NCBI RefSeq assembly: GCF_046127645.1
Contig: NZ_CP175919.1
Direction: 5' to 3' (one strand)
Length of the DNA: 64,000 nt
Source of the DNA: Clostridium_F caseinilyticum
GTDB taxonomy: Bacteria > Bacillota > Clostridia > Clostridiales > Clostridiaceae
Positions 40,970 through 50,911 of the stretch are shown here, piece after piece (position 1 is the first letter of the stretch; the number at the start of each line of letters is the position of its first letter). The notes below the pieces were generated by a model that worked only from the letters and a program-made list of their open reading frames with translations, did not search any database and was not told the origin of the DNA. A program made the translations under genes and the position numbers.

Positions 40970-42287
40970 AAAATTTTTATCTACTAAATTAGAAATTAAA
41001 TTAATTATGTCATTAATATTTTCATTTATTATATCTATTTTCATATTTCTTTTATTACAATCAATAGGTGATAATTTATTAGACAAATATTTTGACAAAA
41101 CTTCCTTTCCCACAAATCAAAAAAATCAAGTTATTTCAGATTTTAAAACATATATATCAAATAATAAATTATCCATAAATGACCATGATAGAATAGACCT
41201 CTGGGCTCATAAGAACAAGTATATAAATCTTTACATTTATAAAGATAAGGATTTAGTTTACGTTTCTAATACAAATGATGATTTAACTGATTATAAACAA
41301 TACGAAGAGATCCTCAATTTTCCAAAGGATGATCTTGTTAACATCTCCTTTACTGATACTAATGCAAAAATTTATATAGAATGCTTTTTTGAATATAAAT
41401 ATTACTATATTGCATTCTTCTTTGAAGTAGTAATATCATTATTCTGTTTTATAATCCTTATATTATTTTTTATTAATAAAAAAATAGTCTATATTGGACT
41501 ACTTGAAAATGAAATAAAAATATTAGAAGGTGGAGATTTAACTTATCAGATTACTATAGATAGCAATGATGAACTTTCCTCATTAGCACAAAGTATTAAT
41601 AATATGAGAAAATCCTTTATTGAAAGATTAGAAAATGAAAATGAAGCTAGACATGCAAATAGTGAATTAATTACAGCATTATCACATGACTTAAGAACCC
41701 CACTCACAGCATTGGTTGGATATTTAGATATTATAGAATATAAAAAATATAAAACTGAGGAGAATTTTAAGCAATATATTCATAATAGCAGAGAAAAGGC
41801 ATATCAAATAAAATATTTATCGGATGAACTATTTGAGTATTTTACAATTTTTAATACTCATGACAATTTACCATTAGAAGTTTTTAATGGTAATGACCTG
41901 TTAGACCAGCTAATACAGGAACAAATTTTTATGTTGAAAAATAAGGGCTTTTTATTTAATGTCCATTCTTGTGATACTCTATTTTTTTTAGAGTTAAATT
42001 TAATATCAATACGCAGAGTATTTGATAATATTTTTTCTAATATCTCCAAATATGCCAAAAAATCTAAAGTAATTGAGGTAAATTATTATGTTGAAAACAA
42101 AAAATTATTCTTAACTATAGAAAATCAAATAAATAATTTAAAATCATTAGATAGCACAGGCATAGGTCTAAACACATGCAAAAAAATTATAGAAATTCAT
42201 AAAGGGGATTTTCACATTACGAAAAAAGGTAATACTTTCTTAATTTCAATAACATTAAAAACTAGTTCTGCTTTAAATTATTTTTAA
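40962..42287 (+). CDS. Sensor histidine kinase (VanS-like)
   Basis: 441 residues from TTG 40962, which overlaps the regulator's end. Two membrane segments (about 12-32 and 143-165) bracket an extracytoplasmic loop of about 110 residues. A HAMP follows (LEGGDLTYQI), then the phospho-His in ALSHDLRTPLTAL at about 242. The ATPase N-box (RRVFDNIFSNISKYA) and GIGLNTCKKI complete it. Partner of the regulator before it. Confidence 0.91.
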   Translation: MNRKFLSTKLEIKLIMSLIFSFIISIFIFLLLQSIGDNLLDKYFDKTSFPTNQKNQVISDFKTYISNNKLSINDHDRIDLWAHKNKYINLYIYKDKDLVYVSNTNDDLTDYKQYEEILNFPKDDLVNISFTDTNAKIYIECFFEYKYYYIAFFFEVVISLFCFIILILFFINKKIVYIGLLENEIKILEGGDLTYQITIDSNDELSSLAQSINNMRKSFIERLENENEARHANSELITALSHDLRTPLTALVGYLDIIEYKKYKTEENFKQYIHNSREKAYQIKYLSDELFEYFTIFNTHDNLPLEVFNGNDLLDQLIQEQIFMLKNKGFLFNVHSCDTLFFLELNLISIRRVFDNIFSNISKYAKKSKVIEVNYYVENKKLFLTIENQINNLKSLDSTGIGLNTCKKIIEIHKGDFHITKKGNTFLISITLKTSSALNYF

Positions 42288-42382
42288 ACTTAAGTTATGT
42301 TAATAATGCTACTTGTACAAAATTATATATATGATGATTGATTTACTATAATTATATTTTATAAACACGGAGGTATTTTTTG

Positions 42383-44248
42383 ATGATCGAAAAGTTTACA
42401 AAATTACTAATAGGATCTCCTTTACCCAATGAAAAAAGTTCACACGAAAAGTATAATGTGCCTTTTGGGTTAGCAATTATGGCAAGTGATGCGGTGTCTT
42501 CAGTTGCTTATGCTACTGAAGAACTCCTCATAGTGCTTATCCCTGTTATAGGTCTTGCTTCTTATAAATGGCTAGGATCAATTTCACTTATGATTATAGC
42601 ATTATTGATAATACTTACAATTTCCTACATACAAGTAATACGAGCATATCCCCAGGGTGGAGGTGCATATAAAGTTGCTAAGGAGAATATAGGTATAAAA
42701 TCTGGTTTAGTAGCTGCTTCAGCTTTATTAATAGATTATGTCTTAACCGTTGCAGTAAGCGCTAGTTCCGGTGTCGCCGCGATAATATCTGCTTTTCCAA
42801 ACTTAGCAAATTATAAAGTTATTTTAGCAGTAAGCATTATAATAGTATTAACTATATTAAATTTAAGAGGCATTAGTGAGTCTGCTAAAATTTTTAGCAT
42901 ACCAGTATATATTTTTATTATAAGCATGATTTTTATGATAGTTTTTGGTATTATAAAATATGCTATCTATGGAGTATCTGCCTCTGCGCCAATGATTGAT
43001 AAACAAATTACTGCTACAGGAGATTTGACTATATTTCTTATTTTGAAGGCATTTTCATCAGGTTGCTCTGCATTAACTGGTATAGAATCAGTAAGTAATT
43101 CTGTACCAAGCTTTAAAGAACCCTCTCAAAGAAATGCAAAAATTGTTATGTTATTTTTATCTTTATTGATAATGTTCATATTTGGAGGAATGTCAATACT
43201 AGCTAGATTTTATCACACAGTTCCTGTTGGATATCCTACTGTAATAGCGCAAATTGCTTATGGTGTGTTTGGCAAAAGCTTTATGTTCTATATAATTCAA
43301 TTTTCAACTGCATTGATTCTTATTATGGCATGCAATACAGCTTTTACTGGTTTTCCAATACTTATGTATACTGTTGGGAAAGACGGATTTGTACCAAGAC
43401 AATTCACTGCTAAAGGTAAAAGATTAGGTTTTTCAAATGGAATAATTGCTTTATCTTTAATATCATGCTTGTTAATTGTCTCCTTTGGTGCAAATAACCA
43501 TAATCTGCTTCCGTTATATTCAGTTGGTGTTTTTCTTTCCTTTACACTTGCTCAGGCGGGAATGGTAATACATTGGTATAAGTGTGCTGAAAAGACATGG
43601 TTGCGTGGAGCTATAATCAATGGTTTTGGTTGCTTTATAACTACTGGAACAGCTTTAATTATAGCTTATCAAAAATTTATACATGGAGCATGGATGGTTA
43701 TTATAATAATGCCCATTTTTGTTTATATAATGCTTTCAATAAAAAAACATTATAATTGCATAGCAGCTCAACTTAGAGTTGAAACTAAAAAACTAAAAAG
43801 CGCTAATATAAAGAAGAACTACACACAAATTATTATAGTTCCAATAGCAAGTTTAAACAAAGTAACTTTAGCTACTTTAGAATATGCTAGAAGCTTATCA
43901 GAGGATATTATAGCTATTAACGTTTCTACAGATAAAGAAGATATCAAAAAACTTAAGGCTAAATGGGAAGCTCTTGATACAGATATTCTACTTGTAACAA
44001 AGTACTCTACTTATAGAACCATAATAAATCCATTAATAGAATATATTAATATAATCTGCAATTCTGCTAATAATAATGAAAAGGTAACTGTGGTTATTCC
44101 AGAATTTATAAAACATGGACCCTTAGGCAAAGTACTACATAACCATACAGGCTTTATAATAAGAGAAAATCTACTAAATAACCAGAATGTTATAGTATCA
44201 ACTTATCCATATCATTTAGAAGATGATATAGCCGTAGAAATAAAGTAA
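42383..44248 (+). CDS. kimA: KimA-type high-affinity potassium importer
   Basis: 621 residues from ATG 42383, with GGAGG ten bases upstream. An APC-fold transporter of about 12 helices with hallmark stretches AYPQGGGAYKVAKENIG, LLIDYVLTVAVSAS, LKAFSSGCSALTGIES and RLGFSNGII. A cytosolic tail (about 455-621) ends in NNQNVIVSTYPYHLED. These match the Bacillus subtilis KimA (YdaO) pattern: a proton-driven K+ importer inhibited by c-di-AMP binding to the tail. I see no ydaO-type riboswitch in the 95-base leader. Substrate inferred from family similarity. Confidence 0.82.
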   Translation: MIEKFTKLLIGSPLPNEKSSHEKYNVPFGLAIMASDAVSSVAYATEELLIVLIPVIGLASYKWLGSISLMIIALLIILTISYIQVIRAYPQGGGAYKVAKENIGIKSGLVAASALLIDYVLTVAVSASSGVAAIISAFPNLANYKVILAVSIIIVLTILNLRGISESAKIFSIPVYIFIISMIFMIVFGIIKYAIYGVSASAPMIDKQITATGDLTIFLILKAFSSGCSALTGIESVSNSVPSFKEPSQRNAKIVMLFLSLLIMFIFGGMSILARFYHTVPVGYPTVIAQIAYGVFGKSFMFYIIQFSTALILIMACNTAFTGFPILMYTVGKDGFVPRQFTAKGKRLGFSNGIIALSLISCLLIVSFGANNHNLLPLYSVGVFLSFTLAQAGMVIHWYKCAEKTWLRGAIINGFGCFITTGTALIIAYQKFIHGAWMVIIIMPIFVYIMLSIKKHYNCIAAQLRVETKKLKSANIKKNYTQIIIVPIASLNKVTLATLEYARSLSEDIIAINVSTDKEDIKKLKAKWEALDTDILLVTKYSTYRTIINPLIEYINIICNSANNNEKVTVVIPEFIKHGPLGKVLHNHTGFIIRENLLNNQNVIVSTYPYHLEDDIAVEIK

Positions 44249-44284
44249 GATAAAATCTCATCACACCTAGAAACAGATAGATTT

Positions 44285-44332
44285 GCATAGATATCTATTA
44301 CAATAGTGATAGACATCTATGCTTACTTTTTT
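44285..44332 (+). terminator. Terminator of kimA
   Basis: GCATAGATATCTAT pairs with ATAGACATCTATGC around a loop of about ten bases and is followed by TTACTTTTTT. It starts 37 bases after the kimA stop. Confidence 0.8.
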
Positions 44333-44671
44333 ATGATAAGTTTAATTGGTCAACGTATATAGAATATTTACTTAAGTAAATATCTATTTTAGAGACTTTC
44401 TTATAAAAGAAATATATCTAACAAAACCATTTTTAAACTTTTTCTTTATCTATTAATAAGATCTATTTAACAAGAAAAGTTTAAATTTTTAAAATCACTA
44501 GCGCTACATTTCATACAGTGTAATTCAAAAAATGTTATCAAATAACAATCCAATTATTTTTCTTTTTTAATATTAAATCAAACTATGAAATCTTTATCGC
44601 ATTTATCTTCTGGTATAAATATTTTATCGATATAGATATTTCAATTTCATTCCCTTTCTTTATATATAGGA

Positions 44672-45235
44672 TTAAGTAGTTCTATAAAAGCATACTCTCA
44701 ATGTATTATTTTTTACATAATAGGATACATTTTCCCCAGTTGCTGTTGGATAGAGTTTAAAGAGAATCTTTAAACTTCGTTACTTTCTCCTATAGTATCA
44801 GCATCAACCATTTCCTCACTTTCTTTTACCTTTGGCTGATAGCTTGACTTTCAGGATATACTGCAAATTGTAGGATTTTTTATTATAACCACATTTCCAG
44901 AATTATTTACATATACATAAGCTTTATAGACATAGCTTATATTATTTTTTATTTTCATCTTTTGTAATAATCTGACCTACTTCATAGATCACTTGAAACT
45001 GTTTTTGTTTATCGTGTTTTACAGATCAAATCTTTACATTTTGAACAATAGAGTTAGTAGGAATATCTCTTCTGGTAATATCGATCTTCAAATTCTATAG
45101 ATCTTCTGTAAAATACTTTTTAATCCATTCATTTGTACTTTCAATGAAAGTTTGTGCTGTGACGTTATTAAATAAGATTAAAATTTTCATAGTACACTTG
45201 ATTCTCAATCTTTACTTTCTTGTATCTCCACACTC
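44672..45235 (-). pseudogene. TcpC-like conjugation protein, heavily decayed
   Basis: Successive minus-strand frames read TFIESTNEWIKKYFTEDL, LKIDITRRDIPTNSIVQNV, KQFQVIYEVGQIITKDENKK, AYVYVNNSGNVVIIKNPTIC and FKLYPTATGENVSYYVKN, broken by at least four stops or shifts. The order fits the C-terminal halves of TcpC (Orf13 of Tn916-like elements), part of the conjugation channel. No other conjugation gene is visible nearby, so it is a lone relic. The remaining bases of 44333-44671 and 45236-45322 show nothing supportable. Confidence 0.65.
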
Positions 45236-45322
45236 TATATTAACCACCACAGAAACATTGATATAGTTTTTAATCATCTTATTCCTGATTTTATGTCCCT
45301 CACCTGTGGAGACAATATGTTT

Positions 45323-46708
45323 CTACGTATGGGCTCGTTGTATAAATACTACGGTCTCTACGTGAGCAGTTTGCGGGAACATATCTACTGGTTGTACTTC
45401 TTTAGTTTCATAACCTAATTCATCTAATATTCCTAAATCTCTGGCTAAAGTTCCTGGATCACAAGATACATATACTATTCGTTTAGGTTTTGTAACTGCT
45501 ATAGCTTCTAATAAGCTTTTTTCACAGCCTTTTCTTGGTGGATCTACTACTACCACATCTGCTTTTATACCTTTATCTATTAAATCTGGTATGACATCTT
45601 CTGATTTTCCTACAAAGAATTCTACATTATCTACCTTATTTTCTTTTGCATTATCCTTTGCATTGTCTATAGCTTCCCTTATTATTTCCACTCCGTATAC
45701 TTTTTTAGCTTTTTGAGATAAAAATAAGGATATAGTTCCTGTGCCACAATAAGCATCAAATACTATTTCTTCTCCTTTTAGATCTGCAAATTCCAAGGCC
45801 TTTTCATACAATATCTCTGTCTGTATAGGGTTTACCTGAAAAAATGATAATGGGGATATATTAAATTTAAATTTATCTATATAATCGGTTATGGTATCTT
45901 TTCCCCATAATGTAATACACTTTCCTCCTAAAATTACATTTGTTTTTTTAGAATTTATATTTTGTATTACACTTTTCATATTAGGTAATTCTTTTGTTAT
46001 CTCTTCTATTAATTCCTCCATATATGGTATTTTTCTATCTGTATTAGTTACAATAACCAACATAAGCTGTTCGTTTTTAAAGGCTTTTCTTACCATTATA
46101 TGGCGCATAAATCCTTTTCCGGTTTTTTCATCATAGGCAGATATATTATATTTTATCATCCAGTTTCTTATTATTTGTATAATTTTATCTGCTTGTTTAT
46201 CTTGTATAAAACATTTATTTATATCTACTACTTCATGAGTTCTTGGCTTATAAAATCCTATTTTTACTTCACCATTTTCAAGCCTTACAGGCATCTGAAT
46301 TTTATTTCTATATCTATAAGGATTATCCATACCAATAGTATCTTCTATTTTTATTTTATATATATCTAGTTTACCTATTCTTTTTAAAGAATCTATAACT
46401 CTTTGTTTTTTAAATTCTAATTGAGATTTATAATTATAGTGTTGAACTTTACAGCCCCCACAGTGTTTATATATGGAACATACTGGTTCTACTCTATTTT
46501 CTGATATTTTATCTAACTTTATAATTTTTCCAAAAGCAAAATTTTTATTTACTTTTAGTATTTTTACTAACCCACTTTCACCTTCCATTGCTTCTGGAAC
46601 AAACACTGTAAAATCATTAATTTTACTTACCCCTTCTCCTTCAAATCCAGTACCTACTATATTTAAATTGTATTCTTTATTTTTTTCTACAGGTATATTT
46701 TTTTTCAT
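45323..46708 (-). CDS. rlmD: 23S rRNA (uracil-5-)-methyltransferase (RlmD/RlmCD type)
   Basis: 461 residues from ATG 46708, with GGAGAG upstream; a longer frame to 46753 lacks a site. Order: TRAM domain (about 1-60), iron-sulfur cysteines in CSIYKHCGGC, a central RNA-contact domain, then the SAM-binding region (FDAYCGTGTISLFL). DPPRKGCEKSLL and the nucleophile Cys in VYVSCDPGTLARDL follow. It methylates U1939 (and perhaps U747) of 23S rRNA. It stands alone next to the conjugation relic. Confidence 0.93.
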   Translation of the reverse strand: MKKNIPVEKNKEYNLNIVGTGFEGEGVSKINDFTVFVPEAMEGESGLVKILKVNKNFAFGKIIKLDKISENRVEPVCSIYKHCGGCKVQHYNYKSQLEFKKQRVIDSLKRIGKLDIYKIKIEDTIGMDNPYRYRNKIQMPVRLENGEVKIGFYKPRTHEVVDINKCFIQDKQADKIIQIIRNWMIKYNISAYDEKTGKGFMRHIMVRKAFKNEQLMLVIVTNTDRKIPYMEELIEEITKELPNMKSVIQNINSKKTNVILGGKCITLWGKDTITDYIDKFKFNISPLSFFQVNPIQTEILYEKALEFADLKGEEIVFDAYCGTGTISLFLSQKAKKVYGVEIIREAIDNAKDNAKENKVDNVEFFVGKSEDVIPDLIDKGIKADVVVVDPPRKGCEKSLLEAIAVTKPKRIVYVSCDPGTLARDLGILDELGYETKEVQPVDMFPQTAHVETVVFIQRAHT

Positions 46709-46981
46709 AATATCTCTCCATTTATGTAATTTTGTATATCCTAATAAAAACATAGGATAAATAGTAATAATTAAACTATCTATCCCTAGTTTCTTTCTAA
46801 TATATAAATTATAACAATATTTGAAGGAAATTTATAATTATTTTATAAATTTATTTATATATTTTTATATAAAATTTCGTATTATACAAGCTAAGCCCTT
46901 CATAACTAAATCAGGTAATATCAAACTTCTTTTAAATAGCAGATATTTTATAAAACTTTATAATAAAAAATAAACTATATT

Positions 46982-47335
46982 TTATTTTTCATTCTTATAA
47001 GTTGAACAAATAGTTTCACTACTATTTCTAGTTCTTATATCGTCTCCTTTTATCTCTATAGCATCTGCACCGCATATTCTATTATTATTATAAACACAAC
47101 TATAAACTTCACAATTAACTTCTGGAACCATATTATTTTGACCTGTAACCATATCTTTGAAACCCTCTGTTAAATTTGTATTATGAAATCTACTCATAGT
47201 TTCTATAGCTCCCTTTGCCGCAAAAGTTTTACATTGACTATGAGAATTATTGTTTTCTATTTCTATAGAATTTGCTGTACAATATCTGTTTATATTATTG
47301 ATACAATTTTCTGCACTACAGATTAACTTATCCAT
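46982..47335 (-). CDS. DUF1540 protein with two cysteine modules
   Basis: 117 residues with two copies of the same module: CSAENCINNINRYCTANSIEI...C near the start and CEVYSCVYNNNRICGADAIEI...C near the end. Each offers four cysteines that could bind a metal. DUF1540 proteins are frequent in clostridia, with no settled function. The start has GGAGG upstream. Cytosolic, single gene. Confidence 0.85.
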   Translation of the reverse strand: MDKLICSAENCINNINRYCTANSIEIENNNSHSQCKTFAAKGAIETMSRFHNTNLTEGFKDMVTGQNNMVPEVNCEVYSCVYNNNRICGADAIEIKGDDIRTRNSSETICSTYKNEK

Positions 47336-47496
47336 TTTAACTACCTCCTAAAACAAAAATATATGTTTAGTTTTTGTTAACAGGATTTTTGTATTCATAA
47401 TATATGAAATATTTTATTATATGTTTTTATACTAATTAAAATTAAAATCTATAAAAAACAATTAATAATACATCATTTTATTGTAAAAACAAAAAG

Positions 47497-47513
47497 AGCA
47501 CCATAAAGGTGCT
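47497..47513 (-). terminator. Terminator hairpin
   Basis: AGCACC and GGTGCT pair around ATAAA; on the minus strand CTTTTTGTTTTT follows. It probably ended the gene whose remnant lies at 47660-47801. Confidence 0.7.
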
Positions 47514-47659
47514 AAAGAAGATCAGTTGCCTATTATTTCCTATTATTTATTTTTGACACATATCATATTATTATACAATATATTATATAAAAATTTCAAT
47601 AAAAATAGTACATTTTTTTAAAATTTTATAAAAATATTATTTATATTTTACAATAAACT

Positions 47660-47801
47660 TTATTCTTGAAATTCTAATCTTACTCTTTTTAACATTTTTA
47701 CTATCGATAACTCATAAGGACATCCCTTTTCACAAGCTCTACATTCTATACAATCCTTTGCTCTAGATTCTAAATTAAATTTGCAAATAGTTATAATTCA
47801 C
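47660..47801 (-). pseudogene. Ferredoxin-like C-terminal remnant (aldo/keto reductase type)
   Basis: About 45 codons read AKDCIECRACEKGCPYELSI and VKMLKRVRLEF before TAA: a 4Fe-4S CxxCxxCxxxCP site of the kind found at the end of clostridial aldo/keto reductases. No start or reductase barrel precedes it; upstream is AT-rich DNA. Terminator at 47497. Confidence 0.6.
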
Positions 47802-47845
47802 ATAAACATATAATGAAATTAGATCATTTAACTTAAGCAAATAAA

Positions 47846-47899
47846 AATTAAGAGTCTATACAGAAATTTTAATATTTCTATATAGACTCTTAATTTTTA
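47846..47899 (-). terminator. Terminator of the pfkA-pyk operon
   Basis: AAAATTAAGAGTCTATA and TATAGACTCTTAATTTT form a long stem with a partly paired top (AGAAAT/ATTTCT), about 20 bases after the pyk stop. Confidence 0.85.
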
Positions 47900-47917
47900 T
47901 ATATAGTTTTGATTACA

Positions 47918-49675
47918 TTAAACTATATTTGCTCTTCCGTTGTACACTATTCCTCTTACTGTATCAAGTGTTACATATGTTCCTGTTTTTAAAACATCCA
48001 TAGCCCCGCCTGCATTACATATAAATGGAATATCTCTTGCTATACATTCTATAGCTAAGTGTGATGTTATTCCACCTTCTTCTGCTACTATGCCTGATAC
48101 TCTATCTAGAACAGTCATATATCTTCTATCTAAATTTTTTATTACTAATATATCATCTCTTTCAACTATTTGCTCTGCCTCTGCTGGGCTTTTTACTATC
48201 TTTACATTTCCGTAAGTTGGTCTAGTTCCTGAACCTCTTCCTTGAGATAATATATCTCCTACTATGTGAACCTTTAGCATATTAGTTGTTCCTGAATAAG
48301 ATACTGGTATTCCTCCTGCTATAACAACTAAATCACCATTTTTTATATATTCCTCTTCTAAAGATTTGCTAACAGATTTCTCTATAAGTTCATCTGTAGA
48401 ATTAAACTTTTCAGTTAATAATGGTACTACCCCCCAATTTAATGCTAATTTTCTAGCCACTACTTCATTTGGTGTTACTGCTATGATAGGACATTTTGGT
48501 CTATATTTTGATACCATTTTAGCAGTATGTCCGCTTTGTGTTGCTGTAATTATAGCAGTAGCATTTAACTCTGATGCTGTAGTGCATGTTGCTAAGCTTA
48601 TAGCATTAGGAACATTTAATATATGACTTTCTCTCATTTTGTTTAGTATAGCATCATAATTTAATTTTGCTTCTGCAGTTTTAGCTATTCTAGACATAGT
48701 TCTTGCTGCCTCTACTGGATATTTTCCATTAGCAGATTCTCCACTTAGCATTATAGCATCTGTTCCATCAAATATTGCATTAGCTATATCTGATGCTTCT
48801 GCTCTTGTTGGTCTAGGATTTCTTATCATAGAATCTAACATTTGAGTTGCTGTAATTACAGGCTTACCTGCTTTATTACATTTTTCTATTATTCTCTTTT
48901 GAACTATTGGAACCTCTTCTATAGGAATTTCAACTCCCATATCTCCCCTAGCTACCATTATTCCATCGGAGAATTTTATTATTTCATCTATATTGTTAAC
49001 ACCTTCATGGTTTTCTATCTTAGATATTATTTGTATATCATTTCCGCCGTTTTCTTCTAATATTTTTCTTATAGCTAATACATCTGAAGCTTTTCTTATA
49101 AAAGATGCACTTATTAAATCTACTCCTACTTCGCATCCAAATTTTAGATCCTCTATATCTTTTTCAGTAACTGCTGGAAGTGATACTGAAACTCCTGGAG
49201 CATTTACTCCTTTATGATTTGAAATACTTCCAGAGTTTTTAACTATAGTATGAATCTTATTATCTTCTACTGATTGAACTTCTAATTCTACTAGTCCATC
49301 ATCTATTAATATTTTGTTTCCTTTAACTACATCTTTATATAATTCATCGTAAGTAATAGAACATTTTGTTTCATCGCCTATTATGTCTTCTCCACAATAT
49401 ACTATAAACTCTGCTCCTTCTTTTAGCTCTACTTTATCCACTGAGAAATTACCTGTTCTTATTTCTGGGCCTTTAGTATCTAACATAATAGCTATATGTT
49501 TATTATATTTTTCTCTTAATTTCTTAATCATCATCATTCTTTCTTTATGTTCAGGATGTGACCCATGAGAAAAATTATGTCTTGATACGCTCATTCCAGC
49601 TTCTATTAATTTTGATACAACTTCTTCTGTTGAACTTGCAGGACCTATTGTAAATATCATTTTAGTCTTTTGCAT
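47918..49675 (-). CDS. pyk: Pyruvate kinase with C-terminal PEP-utiliser domain
   Basis: 585 residues. The barrel starts KTKMIFTIGPASS and has the substrate motifs LDTKGPEIRTG, ISKIENHEGV and MVARGDMGVEIP, plus RPTRAEASDIANA. A regulatory domain and then a phosphohistidine-type domain (about 500-585, with EGGITSHLAIECIARDIPFIC) follow; this extra domain is normal in many Firmicutes. It makes pyruvate and ATP. It lies 33 bases after pfkA, one glycolytic operon. Confidence 0.97.
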   Translation of the reverse strand: MQKTKMIFTIGPASSTEEVVSKLIEAGMSVSRHNFSHGSHPEHKERMMMIKKLREKYNKHIAIMLDTKGPEIRTGNFSVDKVELKEGAEFIVYCGEDIIGDETKCSITYDELYKDVVKGNKILIDDGLVELEVQSVEDNKIHTIVKNSGSISNHKGVNAPGVSVSLPAVTEKDIEDLKFGCEVGVDLISASFIRKASDVLAIRKILEENGGNDIQIISKIENHEGVNNIDEIIKFSDGIMVARGDMGVEIPIEEVPIVQKRIIEKCNKAGKPVITATQMLDSMIRNPRPTRAEASDIANAIFDGTDAIMLSGESANGKYPVEAARTMSRIAKTAEAKLNYDAILNKMRESHILNVPNAISLATCTTASELNATAIITATQSGHTAKMVSKYRPKCPIIAVTPNEVVARKLALNWGVVPLLTEKFNSTDELIEKSVSKSLEEEYIKNGDLVVIAGGIPVSYSGTTNMLKVHIVGDILSQGRGSGTRPTYGNVKIVKSPAEAEQIVERDDILVIKNLDRRYMTVLDRVSGIVAEEGGITSHLAIECIARDIPFICNAGGAMDVLKTGTYVTLDTVRGIVYNGRANIV

Positions 49676-49708
49676 ATAAACTTCCTCCTCAAAATCTAAG
49701 ATTTTATA

Positions 49709-50668
49709 TTAATTGGATAAAGTAGTTGCTATTTCATATAGCTCTTCATCGAAGCTTCTTTCTACTGCTAAAGCTTCATCTATATCCATATCAATTATTT
49801 CTCCATTTTTTATGCCAACAACCCTTGAAGATTTATCACCCATCAATAATTCTACTGCCTTATAAGCCATTCTTGAAGCTAATATTCTATCCATACAAGT
49901 TGGACTTCCACCTCTTTGTATATGTCCTAATATTGTAGATCTTGTTTCTATACCTGTAACATCTTCTATATATTTTGCTAATTCATTAGCTCCTCCAACA
50001 CCTTCTGCTAATAAAACTAAATTATGCATTTTTCCTTTTAGTTTTCCTTGTAATATTTGTTTGCATAATTTATCTGCATTATACTCTTTTTCTGGTATTA
50101 TAATACTTTCTGCTCCACCAGCTACTCCTGTGTATAATGCTATATCTCCACAATTTCTACCCATAACTTCTACTACACTTACTCTTTCATGAGAAGTAGA
50201 TGTATCTCTAAGCTTATTTATAGCATCTAAAACTGTATTTATAGATGTGTCAAACCCAATTGTATAATCTGTATATGCTAAGTCATTATCTATAGTACCT
50301 GGTAGTCCAACAGTATTTATTCCTAATTTGGATAACAATTGTGCTCCATGGAAAGAACCGTCTCCACCAATTACAACTAGTCCGTCAATACCAAAGGCTT
50401 TTAATATTTTAGCAGCCTTTGCTCTTCCCTGCTCTGTTCTAAATTCTTCGCAACGAGCAGTTCTTAATATAGTTCCACCTCTGTGTATTATATCAGATAC
50501 GCTATGAGTGTCCATTTCAAATATTTCACCATTTATAAGTCCATTGTATCCTCTTTGAATCCCCATAACTTTTAAACCTTTTTCTAGACCTGTTCTAACT
50601 ACTGCTCTAATAGCAGCATTCATTCCCGGTGCATCTCCACCACTTGTTAATACGGCTATAGTTTTCAT
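49709..50668 (-). CDS. pfkA: 6-phosphofructokinase
   Basis: 319 residues. GGDAPGMNAAIRAVVR near the start, the ATP site GGDGSFHGA, the catalytic PGTIDNDL and the fructose-6-phosphate site EVMGRNCGD are all intact, followed by GHIQRGGSPT. Standard length for the bacterial ATP-dependent enzyme. First gene of the pfkA-pyk operon. AGGAGG lies 12 bases before the ATG, and a small hairpin (50692-50712) sits just above it. Confidence 0.97.
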   Translation of the reverse strand: MKTIAVLTSGGDAPGMNAAIRAVVRTGLEKGLKVMGIQRGYNGLINGEIFEMDTHSVSDIIHRGGTILRTARCEEFRTEQGRAKAAKILKAFGIDGLVVIGGDGSFHGAQLLSKLGINTVGLPGTIDNDLAYTDYTIGFDTSINTVLDAINKLRDTSTSHERVSVVEVMGRNCGDIALYTGVAGGAESIIIPEKEYNADKLCKQILQGKLKGKMHNLVLLAEGVGGANELAKYIEDVTGIETRSTILGHIQRGGSPTCMDRILASRMAYKAVELLMGDKSSRVVGIKNGEIIDMDIDEALAVERSFDEELYEIATTLSN

Positions 50669-50691
50669 GTGCTAAATACCTCCTACGACCA

Positions 50692-50712
50692 CTGGGACAT
50701 GCTTAGTCCCAC
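50692..50712 (-). promoter_or_regulatory. Hairpin in the pfkA leader
   Basis: TGGGAC and GTCCCA pair around a seven-base loop about eight bases upstream of the ribosome site. Possible effect on translation or mRNA stability. The rest of 50669-50838 is AT-rich promoter DNA. Confidence 0.35.
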
Positions 50713-50838
50713 TTATATTATAAAGCTAATGATACTCTGTTTTTTATATTTATAATTATAACATAACTTATGTTTTTTTAATATATGTTTTTATTTAACT
50801 TTAATATATTTTAAAATGATTTTATATCAAAAATTCAT

Positions 50839-50876
50839 AAAAAAATATTAGAAGAAATACTTCTCCTAATATTTTT
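50839..50876 (-). terminator. Terminator of dnaE
   Basis: AAAATATTAGGAGAAG and CTTCTAATATTTT form a stem of about 14 bp, with a U-rich tail on the minus strand, 36 bases after the dnaE stop. Confidence 0.8.
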
Positions 50877-50911
50877 AATTTTATTCTACAAATTATACAC
50901 AATACTTAATT

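Noticed and set aside
42288..42382. c-di-AMP (ydaO) riboswitch before kimA
   Set aside because: The leader is only about 95 bases and AT-rich, without the conserved riboswitch core.
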